Assembly: GCA_032622095.1 (NCBI GenBank)
Contig: CP136065.1
Span: forward strand, 62,727,094-62,791,093
Direction: 5' to 3'
DNA: 64,000 bases
Origin: Siphonodentalium dalli
Lineage: Eukaryota > Mollusca > Scaphopoda > Gadilida > Siphonodentaliidae
Part shown: positions 11,875 to 23,559 of the stretch, piece by piece
Layout: each line of letters begins with the position of its first letter
How positions within the stretch are numbered: the first letter of the stretch is position 1
Program-made: the position numbers and the translations under genes
The notes under the pieces: model-generated
Told to the model about the DNA's origin: nothing
Databases searched by the model: none
Seen by the model: only the letters and a program-made list of their open reading frames with translations

Positions 11875-11922
11875 TATATTTAGTGCTGCACCAACGCAGC
11901 TCCAGTAATGAAAGGGTTAAGT
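11875..11922 (+). repeat. single dispersed satellite monomer
   Basis: A single copy of the unit that forms the large array at 40350-45377 (GCTGCACCAACGCAGCTCC, then TAATGAAAGGGTTAA). It is preceded by CATATATAAGATAATGCACT, which also borders the isolated monomer at 14598-14640. Confidence 0.75.
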
Positions 11923-11949
11923 GAATAAATATGTAGCTGTACGCATACT

Positions 11950-12093
11950 GAAATATGGCTTGTTGTCATTCATAGGAAAAGTCTCACCGAGAGCTTTCCG
12001 ATGAATGGCAACAAGCCATATTTCCGACTAAATCCTGAAAAGTTACCCATAATTCTGCTGTGGTTAAGCGGTCGATTAATTAGGGCATTACTG
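11950..12093. mobile_element. second copy of the pogo/Tc1-like MITE
   Basis: Matches 871-1046. The right arm is complete and ends ATTACTG followed by TA. The outer part of the left arm is missing and the loop carries about 20 extra bases. Confidence 0.75.
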
Positions 12094-12543
12094 TACATAG
12101 TATGAATGGAGTATGAACTGAATATTTTAAATATTGTAAAGGTATGAATTAATGTATAATTACCTGTTCATATAATCATGTATGATTTATTCATATTGTG
12201 TTAATAAAAGATATGATAATTCCATGTCGGAATCATTAAATTGGACCAGTTGACAATTCAACTGTAATATATTTGTTTACCGGGATAATCGCGACTATCA
12301 AAAAAATCAAATTGGCTTCTATGTGTCCCTACATTACATGGTAACACTCACTGAGAAAACAATCTGGTCAATTTGACTAACTTCAAGTTAGTCACGAGCA
12401 GTTTGAGTCATTGTGACTAACCAATACATTTTCGTAGAATACTACGACTGTCTCTGGGTGTATATAGTTTGACCGTGAGCGGGGTCGGGGCGATTATATC
12501 ATCGCTTGGTTATACCCATTCATTTACTACCGCCATGTTGGTA

Positions 12544-12706
12544 TATAAGGATTAACTGTCATGTGGACTGTTTTTATGGAGATGTAACCGCGAGGTAAGT
12601 GGTCACAGCTTGTGTAAAACCCGAAGGATTTTACATACAAGTTATGACCACGTACCTCACGGTTACATCTCCATAAAACCAGTCCACATGACAGTTAATC
12701 CTTATA
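12544..12706. mobile_element. palindromic hairpin MITE
   Basis: Arms of about 75 bp (TATAAGGATTAACTGTCATG at the left and its complement at the right) separated by a loop of about 15 bases. Such a structure would fold into a long hairpin if transcribed. No coding content. Confidence 0.75.
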
Positions 12707-13082
12707 TTTATATACATTTAGCGAAAAAGTCACTTTTGTAAATGTATTTAAACCGAAAAGTGTATCGTGACAAAACAAGCCCAAAATATCCCATAGCACC
12801 CTTGGCAAAAGTTAACAGGAACAATTGAAACCCGATGATTTATTAAGTCAATCCTGCTCGAATCCAAATGCGCCCAAAACATTACGCGTTCGTCTTTCCA
12901 AACCCAAATGACGTATCGATGTTGTTATGAGCTTGCAGTTATACGCTGTTGCGCATTCACCGAGAAATAACTTCAACTAGCCACGTGGGCGCCGACCAAT
13001 CAGAATGCTGGATTTAGTGATAATAACACTTAGTGTGTAAATATTACATTATGTCAGTACTTCGAATCTGTGTTTACACAGA

Positions 13083-13625
13083 CTGGTTACATCACCAGAA
13101 ACAAAAGTTTTAGTCCTTGGAGGCGAAATGGAGAAATATTTTGAATATACTTACCTTGGTGTCATATTCGACAGATCAAACAACGTTCACAATTCTAAGA
13201 AATCCTTAGTGACTAAAGCCACCAGAGCGATGTACTCACTAACATATAAGTCGCGCGCAGTGGATATTCCAATGAGACCTATTCGCGAAGACAGTAAATG
13301 TGATGCTATTAAACGGATGCGAAATATGGGTTACGAAAGCATTGAAGAGCTTGAAAAGCTACAGTTGAAATTTTATAAGTTTATTCTAAAACGTAACCCG
13401 AGCACATCCAGTGTTTATCTTTTCACAATCGACGTTATTGTTCGAATAATTACATATTGGGCGAAAATGGTCTCGTCTGGTCACAAAAACAATAATTATC
13501 AATTATATTATTATCTGGGCAATATCTCAAATAAGAATGTGTCCCGACCGTGGGCCCTTAACTCCTTCAGGAGGAGATTTATACCATCGCGGGCATTGAC
13601 TGTTTGCAACTTGCACACGTTATAA
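13083..13625 (+). pseudogene. LINE reverse-transcriptase C-terminal fragment
   Basis: An open frame reads PETKVLVLGGEMEKYFEYTY then LGVIFDRSNN and continues about 150 codons to a stop at 13625. The K-x-x-V-L...YLGVIF pattern is the segment just after the reverse transcriptase palm in jockey/CR1-type LINE proteins, and L..LQLKFYKFILKRNPSTSS matches the part that follows. The catalytic palm motifs and the endonuclease are absent, so it is a truncated relic. Confidence 0.65.
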
Positions 13626-13990
13626 ACACTCCTTCAATCATCTGATAATATTGCCTTACATACATGTAAACTTTGTAAATACATACGACATGGCGAGGAA
13701 CACGTTTTACCAAATTTCGGTTTTCGCCTACCCAGCAACTATAGATTGTGTCAGTCATCGTGACTCAACTCTAACATTTTTTAACCCGATCGTTGTCGTT
13801 ATGACTAACATAAGAATGATTATTAAGCTTCATTAACTTTATTCAGCATTTATTTATTTAGTCATTACGCCATATATTCCACCTCAGTAATTCTGACTAA
13901 CCCAAGTAGGTAATGATGATATGGGCAAACTTTAGACTAACATAAGTTAGTCTTATTGACTAGCCTTTTCTTATAAGGAATGTGACCGGT

Positions 13991-14597
13991 TGAATGGTTT
14001 GCGATGAGTTCGTCGTCTACTGGCTACGTGTTCATCGCGGTTCGATCATTACTACTGGCAATAGATGTATGTAACGCACTGGTCCAATCAAATCACTACA
14101 CTGCACCACTGTGGCAGGTGGTATTGTTTGTGGTGCGTTCGTCTCTTTCTGGTACGATAATCATCTAATATACTGCCATTCACTGGAACATGACACTAGT
14201 TGATGAATGAAGTATAGAAGTAGAAAAGTTTCGAAAACACACAATTACAGGACATTGGCAATTCGAAATATCGTGTAGTCACTGGGTCATGCCATTCTCC
14301 AGACAACACACACGCGAGGAAGGTATGCCATGATGCTACTGCTTCCATCATACAAATCTGAAGACGATGGCGTCTGCCGCTCAAATACCCATCATCCTTC
14401 GAAATTCCGAACTATAATGGTCAAAGGTACCGCAACTCGACTGCTGGTGACCATCAGAGTTCACGCTAGCCAGAAATTTGTTTTCACCAATTATTTGTCC
14501 ATTTCTGAATTTTGTGGCCAAATTTAAAAACTAAAAGTACAAAACATAACGAAAAAACTTAAATAACAAAACGTAAATAAAGAGAATAAGACATACT
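13991..14597. other. no gene seen
   Basis: No domain, repeat or exon boundary recognised in this stretch. Confidence 0.4.
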
Positions 14598-14640
14598 CTT
14601 AAGCCTTTCGTGACTGGAGCTGCGCTGGTGGAGCATTAAA
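14598..14640 (-). repeat. single dispersed satellite monomer
   Basis: The reverse complement reads TTAATGCTCCACCAGCGCAG then CTCC and a GAAAGG end, matching the 40-bp unit of the array at 40350-45377. It abuts the hairpin element at 14647-14817. Confidence 0.75.
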
Positions 14641-14646
14641 TATCAT

Positions 14647-14817
14647 GTGCCAGTGCATTCTCTTATATATGCGAGTCTCACACAGGGAGCCGCGCATACA
14701 TACGATAATGCACTGGATTTCAAGGTCAATGTAAATATTGTTAGGCCACTGTATTATTTTATATATATGCGCGGCTCCCTATGGGAGGCTCGAATATATA
14801 AGAGAATGTATTGGCAC
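14647..14817. mobile_element. fold-back element with nested inverted repeats
   Basis: Outer arms are GTGCCAGTGCATTCTCTTAT at the left and its near complement at the right. A second inverted pair lies inside (AGGGAGCCGCGCATA and TATGCGCGGCTCCCT). One arm motif (CATATATAAGA-AATGCACT) also precedes the lone satellite monomer at 11875. Confidence 0.65.
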
Positions 14818-14969
14818 AGGGTTTTCACAAAATTTCAAGAAACTCCAGTCATGGAAGTGTTAACATATAACTGATCAGTTTGAGATGGTACTATAAGAGA
14901 AAAAGATAAGACAAGTGTGTCTCGATGGAAATATTGGCCTTCCTCGTGACTGAGTGAGTATTGGGAATG

Positions 14970-15460
14970 CCTGAAGATATACGGCACATGAAGACCACCA
15001 TTTTTCTGGCCGGTAATCGTAATCGTTATTTACGGCACATGAAGACCACCATTTTTCTGGCCGGTAATTGTAATAGTTATTTATGAAGACCACAATTTTT
15101 CTGGCCGGTAATTGTAATAGTTATTTATGAAGACCACCATTTTTCTGACCGGTAATTGTAATAGCTATTTATGAAGACCACGATTTTTCTGACCGGAAAT
15201 TGTAATAGTTATTTATGAAGACCACGATTTTTCTGACCGGTACTTGTAATCGTTATTTGCGGCACATGAAAGACGACCATTTTTCTGACCGGTAGTTGTA
15301 ATTGTCATTTATGAAGACCACCATTTTTCTGACCGGTAATTGTAATATTTATTTATGAAGACCACCATTTTTCTGACCGGTAATTGTAATAGTTATTTAT
15401 GAAGACCACCATTTCATTATTATGGTTATTGTTCTGACCGGTAATTGTAATGATTATTTG
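14970..15460. repeat. tandem repeat, about 44-50 bp unit
   Basis: About nine to ten units of the form TATTTATGAAGACCACCATT, TTTCTGACCGG, TAATTGTAATAG. Reading frames across it only reflect the repeat. Units vary by a few bases and some contain an extra GCGGCACATGA. Confidence 0.85.
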
Positions 15461-15587
15461 CGAAGCGTCTCTATAATATGTATCGCAAAAGTATCTTGAC
15501 TGGTCCCCAGACTATAAACCTTGCCATAGCTCTGCTTTGGACGTCGTTATTATAGACCGGTGCGGACTATCGCCATTTTGTGGATCT

Positions 15588-15607
15588 CCGGTCAGAATTC
15601 TGACCGG
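15588..15607. other. perfect 20-bp palindrome
   Basis: CCGGTCAGAATTCTGACCGG is its own reverse complement. It shares CTGACCGG with the tandem repeat just upstream, so it probably arose from an inverted junction of that repeat. Confidence 0.8.
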
Positions 15608-16184
15608 GACTAAAATAGAACAGTGCAAGCTGATTGGCTGAAGTTCATATCCATCATCTAAATAAAATGGAAGCAAGCTTAACATAAGCCCTTGGGCTTG
15701 TTGTTTAATCCCCTTTCCAATAATCTTATTTCTGAATATTATTATTATATTGCTATTTTTCGAGTTTATGTAATAAGTATGTAACTTGTTAGGATTGGAA
15801 ATATATGAACTAATTGATCATGCTAATATTTTGTTGACAAAACACTCCAAAGTATAGCTGGACTTCTGAAATCATTCTGTCAAACCAATCAGGACCGTGC
15901 CAGTATATGTCTCGCTCCTGGCTGAATGTTCAAAGAAAGTTCAACCGGAATAGGTTACTCCCCACAAACATTATATCAGTCTATGTCTAGAATACTTGAT
16001 GGTAAGAAATTACCATTACACAACTAGCACCTGACATTCGTCCGGTAGATATCCACATCGATCGAGGTTGAATGTTGGATGCACGAACACTGTCACTGAC
16101 TACATTTGTATAGTCCCTCTGTTGTATTTTTAGTGTCAATGGTAAGGTCACGACCAAGAGAGATGTGAGAAAAAGAAAGTATAT

Positions 16185-16493
16185 ATGGACGATGTTCTGC
16201 TCCGGGCCGTGAACACACGAATTACCGACAAACAAAGAAGTGATCAAACTGTATCGGTTGACATCTCGCTTGTGTCCACAATGAAATGTGTTATTGTCAG
16301 TACTCATAGGGAGAGTCAGACCAAGGTCGTCAGCTTATCGCCAGTAGCGCGAGTACCGGAACGTGATATTGCATCAGGGTTTGAACATGTATCAGACAAT
16401 AACATTGCTATTCCCAACCGTTTAGTATTAGATAAATTTGTCTTGACCAAATTACAATTGTTTTTGGCTATGGACGGGGCCAATATTTTATAG
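16185..16493 (+). CDS. unassigned frame related to 3333-3701
   Basis: A 102-codon frame with no domain I recognise. Residues about 44-68 (RESQTKVVSLSPVARVPERD) resemble the minus-strand frame at 3333-3701. Conservation of that window in two places suggests past selection on the protein or a shared repeat. The start codon is uncertain and no flanking splice sites could be fixed. Confidence 0.3.
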   Translation: MDDVLLRAVNTRITDKQRSDQTVSVDISLVSTMKCVIVSTHRESQTKVVSLSPVARVPERDIASGFEHVSDNNIAIPNRLVLDKFVLTKLQLFLAMDGANIL

Positions 16494-17243
16494 TTTGAGC
16501 CAGGCTGTTCTCGTCAAAATAAGCACAGTACGTGTTTATTTTATAATTGCGCCATTAGCTTGACATTATCTGAAAACTCAATACGTTCTATATGGGCCTA
16601 AAAGCCCGTATTGTGCTTATTTTCCCGATAACAGGCTGGACATTAGCACGAGTAAACCAACTCACGACTTACCATTATATTATGTCTGACACCCTCAACA
16701 CATATTCAAAGACTGCTCAAAACATTAACATGGATTGGCAGTTATCGTGTCCTTTTTGATATGTTAATATTGTATATAGTGACATGCTGTTATGCATTAA
16801 GAATATATCGGCTTTTTGTTTTACAAAACACAAGCTCAACCAGGACCAACTGACTCGATGGTGTTATAGGCATCAATCCACGTTCACGGTGACAATGAAA
16901 TTTAAATGGTATTGAATTATGCAACACGTGACTATGCTCTATCTTCTGCGTCCTTCCGTTGTACCTCCTCTTTAATCTGAATACACAATAACACCATATA
17001 CGGGATTGAACACCCCGATAGAAACGCCCACAGAGGTTATTGATGTGGCCGCTGGACATTTTCTATTCCACTCATCGTTCCCGTATATTGGATAAGTTAT
17101 CACGGAACGATTCCCAAAGTTGGATTAAAACATTGTTGTAAATTCAAACATATAATGTTGAAACCATTTCATTGACATTTGTGCCATGTCATTCAAAACA
17201 ATGGAAGAACAGTTTTATTGTTGATTTCGGCACGAAATAGACA
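16494..17243. other. upstream of PAN exon, no clear promoter
   Basis: AT-rich. Near 16660 a short stretch (AAACCAACTCACGACTT) resembles the repeat at 4150 and 20585. I see no convincing TATA box immediately upstream of the ATG at 17244. Confidence 0.4.
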
Positions 17244-17573
17244 ATGGAACGCAGGGCTAAACAAATGAGGGAAATTAAAGGGCACAAATTGTGTTGGTTC
17301 TGGGAACAGTTTAAATTCGGACTGTTGTGTGCTTTGCTGCTCAATATGGTCAGTGTTAGCGCCATTCCTTTTCAATCCCAAGCAGATGGTTTTCTGACTG
17401 AAACAAAGCCGACAAATGTCAAGAGATGTGAAACAATGTGTAAGAGACATGCTGACTGTACAAAGATTGGATACAATGTTAAAACAAAAACGTGCGCTCT
17501 CCTGCATCCAGATAAGTCGGCAGTGCCACACCCACCAAAGGAGTGGTTCACGCAAGACATTGAACGCAACAGG
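17244..17573 (+). CDS. signal peptide + PAN/apple-like exon, fibrinogen-related gene copy B exon 1
   Basis: Encodes 110 residues. The start is supported by a strong context (A at -3, G at +4). A basic leader of about 27 residues precedes a hydrophobic core (FGLLCALLLNMVSVSA), so the product is predicted to be secreted or membrane-anchored. Then come closely spaced cysteines (RCETMCKRHADCTKIGYN, later TCALL), the pattern of a PAN/apple module, although it is short for a full one. The exon ends in phase 0 at AACAGG/GTAAGA. This phase matches the linker exon at 28234. PAN modules bind proteins or carbohydrates. The link to the fibrinogen exon 42 kb away is inferred from phase and orientation and has not been shown by a transcript. 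Confidence 0.6.
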
Positions 17574-19227
17574 GTAAGATTTTAGTTATGTATTCGTGTT
17601 AGTATATTATATATATGTCTGTCGTGGGGGAAGACGGGACATTGGTATACACACGGCTTGGGGGCTAATTGGATTTATGAGCTTAAGCTTTTAAGCATTT
17701 TTGTCCAGTTCCATATTAACTGGTGCTCGTGGTACTTAAATCATTCAAACACTACTTTGTAAAAACCACGAAAATTTGGACAAAGTTTAGGTCCATACCT
17801 GTTCTTGCATACTGGATAATCTGATTGAGGGCTTATGCTAATTAAACTGGGCGTTCCTATTCATATAGAAACATATATGTTTTCTCCAGTAACGACTAGT
17901 TACATAACACATAACTATATACACAATAAATTATTAATAAATAGAGTTTACATAGATAATATATGGTGTATGTGATATGCTAACATCTGTAATCAAACTA
18001 GCCCTTAAACCTGTTTCTTTTGTGCACTTTTGACGCCTCATTATAATGGACTATTGGTGAGTTTAAAAAAAATCTCAATTTCTTACTATCAATTTGAAGC
18101 AAAAAATCATTATCCGTCATAACCAAGGTACATGTATGCTATAGTATTATAACAACACATGTTAACCCTCGCAATATGAGATATATGTTTGAATTATGTA
18201 AAGTAGGTCACCAGAGAGTTTGACATGAAGAATTTGCAAAAAAACACTTCACTATCCAGCATATTATCCAAATTAGGGTTACACTCGGTCTACTCTCTGA
18301 AATCATGAATGTCTGCGAGAAAATAAATACAATATTTTTCATTGCAGATTTTAGTATTTCAGTGGCCATATTGTTTATTTTTGTCATGTGAAGGATCAAA
18401 ACAACATAAATATTATTCAACCACGTTTGCAATAATCTGACTGATACTGATTTATATTTTCAGACGTTATGTTGTTTTATGGTGAAATGTTCTCCAAACA
18501 AAAAGTTCTGCAAATGGTTACCAAAAATGAAGACTTTTGATTTATTTTCATGCAGTCAGCCATGATTTCAGACAGTAGACAGTGCAGATCCTAGTTGATA
18601 TAATAAGATAAATAATGCAGTGATTTGTTTTATTGCAAATACTTCCTGTCAAACTCTATTGAGCTACATGAAAACAATTTGTTTTAAACCACTTTTGTTT
18701 ACACAATTCAAATATATCTCTCATATTTTGAGGGAAAACGTGTGTTGTTATAATACTATAGAACACATTGGTTATGAACGATAAAGATTTTTTTCTTCGA
18801 ACTGGATTATTTGATCTTATCGAAAGTTGGTATGTGTATTTCCCCATCTAAATTACAGGCCAAGTTCAAATATGGGTTGCGTCCAATTATTACATGAGTC
18901 ACGACTATTTTTCGACTAAGAGCATGACAATTTCCCGTCAGTTCATTTTTGGTTTCCGACAACTCAATATTGGATTATTTTATCGGAACCAAAGTTTGTA
19001 TGTGTATGTCAGAGCTAAAAATAGAAGACGTGTGGGTTCCGTCCAATTATATAAAAATTAAATCTGCGTGGCACCTTTGAGATACTCTTCTGTCTGATAC
19101 TGACAGCTTGAAGTCGATTCCTAATACAAGCGTGCATGGTGGCAAATCAGCGGAAAGCTTAAGTCTTTTCAATTGATATACACACCGCCAATAGTTACGA
19201 GACACGAGTTATACATAATAATAAAGT

Positions 19228-19291
19228 GAGTAGATGGGCGCGAAGCGCCCGGGATGGTCGAAAAGATCGAGTGATCTTCTCCTTCACCCCA
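19228..19291. repeat. 64-bp double-hairpin repeat, copy 1
   Basis: Contains hairpin GGGCGC-GAA-GCGCCC and, further right, AAGATC-GAGT-GATCTT, ending CTTCACCCCA. It matches 29803-29866 at 63 of 64 positions. It is far richer in GC than its surroundings. Confidence 0.8.
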
Positions 19292-20550
19292 CGGTTTGTT
19301 GTTGTTGGAGATATAGCACACATAAAATAGTCATGTCTGAACACGGCAAAAACGGACACAATTGAATTAATGTTATCTCTTTGATTGAATTTATTTGGAT
19401 GGATTATTTGGGGAAGAGTCCACGAGCTTTAATATGGGGTGTGAGGGGTGTCCCGGTGGGTCCCTTTAATATATAGTTGAGCTGAGCGTGTCATATCACG
19501 AGTTATAGAACACGCTCTGTGGTCATTTATAGCGGCGAACATGCTTCAGTGATTACAAATTGAGAATCAAAGCGTCTTAAAAATACGTGAAATCACCATA
19601 TCTGTAATCATCACTTTTCGTCCTGTGAGTCTCAGCTACAGGACAGTTTTTGTGTTTCTGGCTAACTAGCATGCGTCCCAAAGCCCTGCACGGATGACAA
19701 CATTCTGATGTGATATATAATGCATCTTGGTGGTCTGAGGCATGACTCAACTCGAACAATAGCCGATGATTCACTGGGAGTGTTTTTTCTTCTTCTCAAA
19801 ATGTAGTTTCATTGCGTGGCCTGAGAACTATGCTGTCCTAAGCGCCTGCCAAAAACAATAGGGTATTTAGTATCATTGGAATGTAATATGTTATGGGGGC
19901 GAATGCTAGATGATTGGATCAAATGCGGAGTGCCAATATTATAATGATACATAACGCATCCGAACCCATAGCTGAGTCGCATAGTGCTACATATCCACAT
20001 GCAGTGCAATACTAAACTGTTGTACCGGCTGCCCATTGTCCACACACCGTTCACCTACATGTAGCAACCGCACCACATTCAAATTTGACAGCAGGGCGGA
20101 TCTTGAGGATGACACCCTATAGCTTCATCTGACATATGACTTTCCCGCAAGCCCGAGAAAATAGTTAAAAGTCATAAAATGTTTGCTTGTTCAAATTGTA
20201 CACTAAATGTCAGTTTATGGCATCATTTTTTGATCGGTTTACATGGCACAGTTGACTATACATCAATAGAGACCAAACACAAACACCCGGATTGAAAGTG
20301 CGTGTCATTCGAAACCGATTGTATAAAACGTGATAGTGTGACGAAATTAATTACTTCACTTAATTATAATAATGTCGATTTTGTTGGGTATTTTTTCAAA
20401 ATCGTGTCGATGGAAACATCTATTTCTAATATTTATCTCATATTGGGCTGTTTCGGGAGGTCTATTAAGAAATATTTTAAGAAATGTCATAATACAGCCT
20501 ATATTCTCCCAAAAATCAGCACATCATCTGCTTATTATAGAACATGTTTT

Positions 20551-20768
20551 AGGTAGATACTCTGCTTAGAATTGCATCAAATAAGCCAACTCATGACTTT
20601 TCAGGTGTAAGCTCTTTAACTAGTGTTTTCACTGTGGCCCGCGCCATAAAACGAAATAGCGGATAAGATTCCATTATCTGCTTATTTCAGAGTCACATTA
20701 TGTACACATTTCACATTATAGACCGAGTATGTGCGTATTTGCGCGAGGGCATGTTGCATAATAAGTAA
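20551..20768. repeat. uninterrupted copy of the 4.0/5.4-kb repeat
   Basis: Carries in direct order the blocks found at 4022-4239 and 5429-5545, with no SINE between them. It represents the pre-insertion state of that locus. Confidence 0.6.
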
Positions 20769-21236
20769 CAACTATCATTGTAATCAATATAATATCTAAT
20801 AAATATTCCAATTATAAATGTATCACTTTGTAAGCAAAAATCGCTGATTTTCAACCCAAATTGGCACACAAATCCACATAACCCAAATATTTACCCAATT
20901 TAATACCGAAATAGTTAGAACATCGATATCGTACCAAAATAATACACACAAACACAAACAATATATTCATCATCGGTTTCAGTCCATATAGAATAGGATG
21001 AAATTTGTTTTAACAACTTATGCTAAAGTGTTTTTCCTCAAAATGTGCCCACACTGTTTAAATGCCGTTTCCGTAGCAATGGCACCACTTTCGGAAGTTA
21101 CTACAGAGCGGAACACGAAGCTGACATACTTTCATATGATTAATAATTAGTCCGAGAAAACATTAAACTCGAAAAATGGCGTTTTTGTTGTCAAGACCGA
21201 TCCTCTAATTCGCAAATATAGATGTACTAGCAGGTG

Positions 21237-21560
21237 ATCCGACATCATCCGAGCTTTGACCTAGAATTGACCATTTTGAAGGTCAAGGTCAGGTCGGAGT
21301 CACGATTTGAACCGTCCAAAACACTCCCCGGACAAAAGTACCCATAGGTATCAAATTTCGTCGAAATCCGTCATTTTCACCAGATTTATCCTTGAATTGA
21401 CCATTTTGAAGGTCAAGGTCAGGTCGGGGTCACGATTTGACCCTTCCAAAACACTCCCCGGACAAAATTAACCCTAGGTATCAAATTTAGTTTTCCCGGC
21501 CATAGCTAACAGACAAACAAACAGACAAACAAACAGAAGTCCCAAAATATATATATTAGA
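21237..21560 (-). mobile_element. Helitron-like non-autonomous repeat
   Basis: Starts ACTAGCAGGTGATCC, the degenerate form of the CTAG-plus-hairpin end seen at 34486, 35501 and 36183. It contains two copies of a block with TTGAAGGTCAAGGTCAGGTC and ends in CAGACAAACAAACAGAC-type short repeats and ATATATAT. The same blocks recur at 34.5-38.2 kb. Helitron assignment rests on the CTAG end next to a hairpin and is tentative. Confidence 0.45.
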
Positions 21561-22109
21561 TATATATCGTTTTCGTTAGCCAAACGCGATCACTGCGTAC
21601 CCGTTTCAATGTGAAGATCACCTCGGGCAGAAAAGGTTATCCGATGAAAATCTCCCCCGTTCCTTAAAACCCCTAAGTACGAAGACAGACATAAGAATCA
21701 CACAACACGCTCATGTCTGGATACAGACACACTCACGTCTGGCCCCATACATAAGAATCACACTACACGCATACGCTCTTTATCAACGACACTACGGATA
21801 CGAACGCTCTTTAACTATCAACGCGATTAACCCCACAGTGCCAAGGACGGTCATTTTGGTGACTGAGAGTGGAGAAGGGGTGTTCGGAGCTTCCATTTGT
21901 TGTACAGTTCCGGGCCTATAATGTCGAATAACACAGAATAGCCTTGTACTATTATTATGACATTATAACATAAAACACAAACAAACATACACGTTTTCAC
22001 CCTTGCAAATGCACCCCCCGCCCTAAAGATGATCCATGTGCCGGCCTGTCCGAATAATACTTGGGATATTTTCACGCAGAAACGGTCAAAATGTGAAGTA
22101 TTTGTGAAT
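21561..22109. repeat. further piece of the Helitron-like family
   Basis: GATGAAAATCTCCCCCGTTC and CCCCTAAGTACGAA match 35817-35860, and GATTAACCCCACAGTGCCAA with GAGTGGAGAAGGGGTG matches the units at 36900 and 37970. Motifs of the type AACGCTCTTTA recur as in the other copies. Confidence 0.55.
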
Positions 22110-22181
22110 GCGTTCTCACTAAACATAATAATAATAATAACGTATATCATTTATAGAGCGCTTAATCCCTGATGTAGCTCT
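22110..22181 (-). mobile_element. SINE tail, target of the LTR insertion
   Basis: Matches the SINE tail (GCGCTTAATCCCTGATGTAG) and breaks at CTCT where the LTR starts. The continuation CTCTAAGTGCTTGG resumes at 27168. Intact copies read GTAGCTCTAAGCGCTTAC, which confirms the insertion point. Confidence 0.75.
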
Positions 22182-22673
22182 TGTCCGATAGTACAGAAGA
22201 TATCGGTTGATATATAATTATGTTCCCAGTTATTGCTATAACGTATTGTACAGATAAACACAGCACATCGAGATATAACTAATAGAATAGATACAATCAT
22301 AATTATCAAGATCATATTCTAAATTGGATGTAACATGTACTACCATCTTATATGTTGGAAGTATCAGACCACGATCGTTCCACCATACCGATGGCATGAT
22401 ACACGTCACATGGTAGGTGTATCATATACATCATACCTTATTAGGATGCATGCTATTATACACGATACGTTGTAATAACTACTGGCGTCGAGAGATACGA
22501 AGAACGACTCTCTCTCCATCAGCCGATCAGACTAGACCTCTTTTACCGATGCCCCTGCTGTGTTTATCACTATGACTTATACACATATAAAGTTATCAAA
22601 AGCTACGGACAGTTATTGTTATCAATGTTCCCGACACGGCCAATTCAACATCTAAACCCTAGACACCGGGACA
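22182..22673 (+). repeat. 5' LTR
   Basis: A 492-bp LTR beginning TGTCCGATAG and ending CACCGGGACA (TG...CA). It differs from the 3' LTR at 26676-27167 by five substitutions and no indels, about 1%. It is flanked by CTCT on the left. Immediately after it comes TGGTGCTCGTGAGCTTGGAA, the expected position of a tRNA primer site; I could not assign the tRNA. Confidence 0.95.
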
Positions 22674-22833
22674 ATGGTGCTCGTGAGCTTGGAACCAGAA
22701 CTTGTGTTTTCGTTCATACGTGAGTACTTACTATACCAACCAGGACGTTTCTTTTGGTCTAATAATTTCAAATTAAATATACACAATACCCGCACTATGT
22801 TCTAGAGCAATTCTGTAATGTCACAATTATAAT

Positions 22834-23559
22834 GTGCATGTGCCAACCCAACTCAAATTATTCATTTCTTATATACCTGCACTTTTGCCTTTTCTATTAC
22901 CAATTACTTTAGTAATTAAAATCAAGATGAATATGACACAAAGTCACCCTTCCTGTCCTTCCTTTTCGGATGACGTTAATTATAGTAGCGCCCAAATTGA
23001 TGGAGAGATAGAGCGAATGCGATCTATTTTGCATGAAACCCATGAAAATCACGAGGTACGAAACTCAAATGACAGCGTCGTACTAGATCGCATTTCCACA
23101 CAATTGGATCATTTTAATAGTGCAATAGACCAACAGTTGGACGCCACACGCATTTCGTCAGCAATTCAGATGGCAACTGGTGTGACAAATGTTATCACCC
23201 CTTTTTCGGGAGACCCTAAATCTTTTCTTGAATGGACCAACGAATTATATCGTTATGGCCAAGCAATTGCTGCGACTGATCAAACATTAATTAAATTTGC
23301 TCTGCAGACCAGCAGAGGTTCAGTTTTCGAATTTTTAACTCAGTTCACACAAGAACGCATACATGCCGATGGTGTGATCAGAAGTACATGGGCAGAAATC
23401 AAGCAGGAATTAAAAGTTCGATATAGCGAAGCAAAAGATAAAAGAAATGCGTTCCTTATTTTTCAAGCAGCAAAGCAAACGCCAGCAGAATCTGTACAAG
23501 TTTTTTCTGATAGATTACGATCAAGAATGAAAAACGGAAAGAGGTTTCATTTGAAATAG
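22834..23559 (+). pseudogene. gag remnant of the LTR retrotransposon
   Basis: A frame of up to 241 codons; the likelier start is the Met at 22927 (MNMTQSHPS), because the upstream part is a hydrophobic run in AT-rich leader. Residues from about 118 read ITPFSGDPKSFLEWTNELYR and later F.QAAKQTPAESVQVFSDRL, the pattern of a Ty3/Gypsy capsid domain. The frame ends in a few unrelated residues just past the deletion junction (about 23531), where the sequence changes into the integrase C-terminus in another frame. No zinc knuckle remains. Confidence 0.75.

Larger units (their letters stand above)
12341..13990. mobile_element. possible DNA element with GACTAACTT inverted ends
   Basis: Left end near 12341 reads GGTAACACTCACTGAGAAAA and shortly after TCAATTTGACTAACTT followed by its own complement. 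Right end near 13925-13990 in reverse complement reads GGTCACATTCCTTATAAGAA, then TCAATAAGACTAACTT and its complement. The ends are imperfect and no target duplication was established. The segment contains a hairpin MITE and LINE debris, so it may be a composite. Confidence 0.3.
17574..21230 (+). other. intron 1 of copy B, mostly featureless
   Basis: AT-rich. It holds a diverged direct duplication (about 18795-18895 and 18965-19065, both with TGTATGTGTAT-like and GTCCAATTAT sequence), a 64-bp double-hairpin repeat (19228-19291) and the repeat at 20551-20768. No further exons of the gene were recognised. Confidence 0.45.

Noticed and set aside
14970-15460. CRISPR-like repeat array
   Set aside because: Units are directly adjacent with no unique spacers, diverge gradually and lie in eukaryotic DNA; it is a minisatellite.
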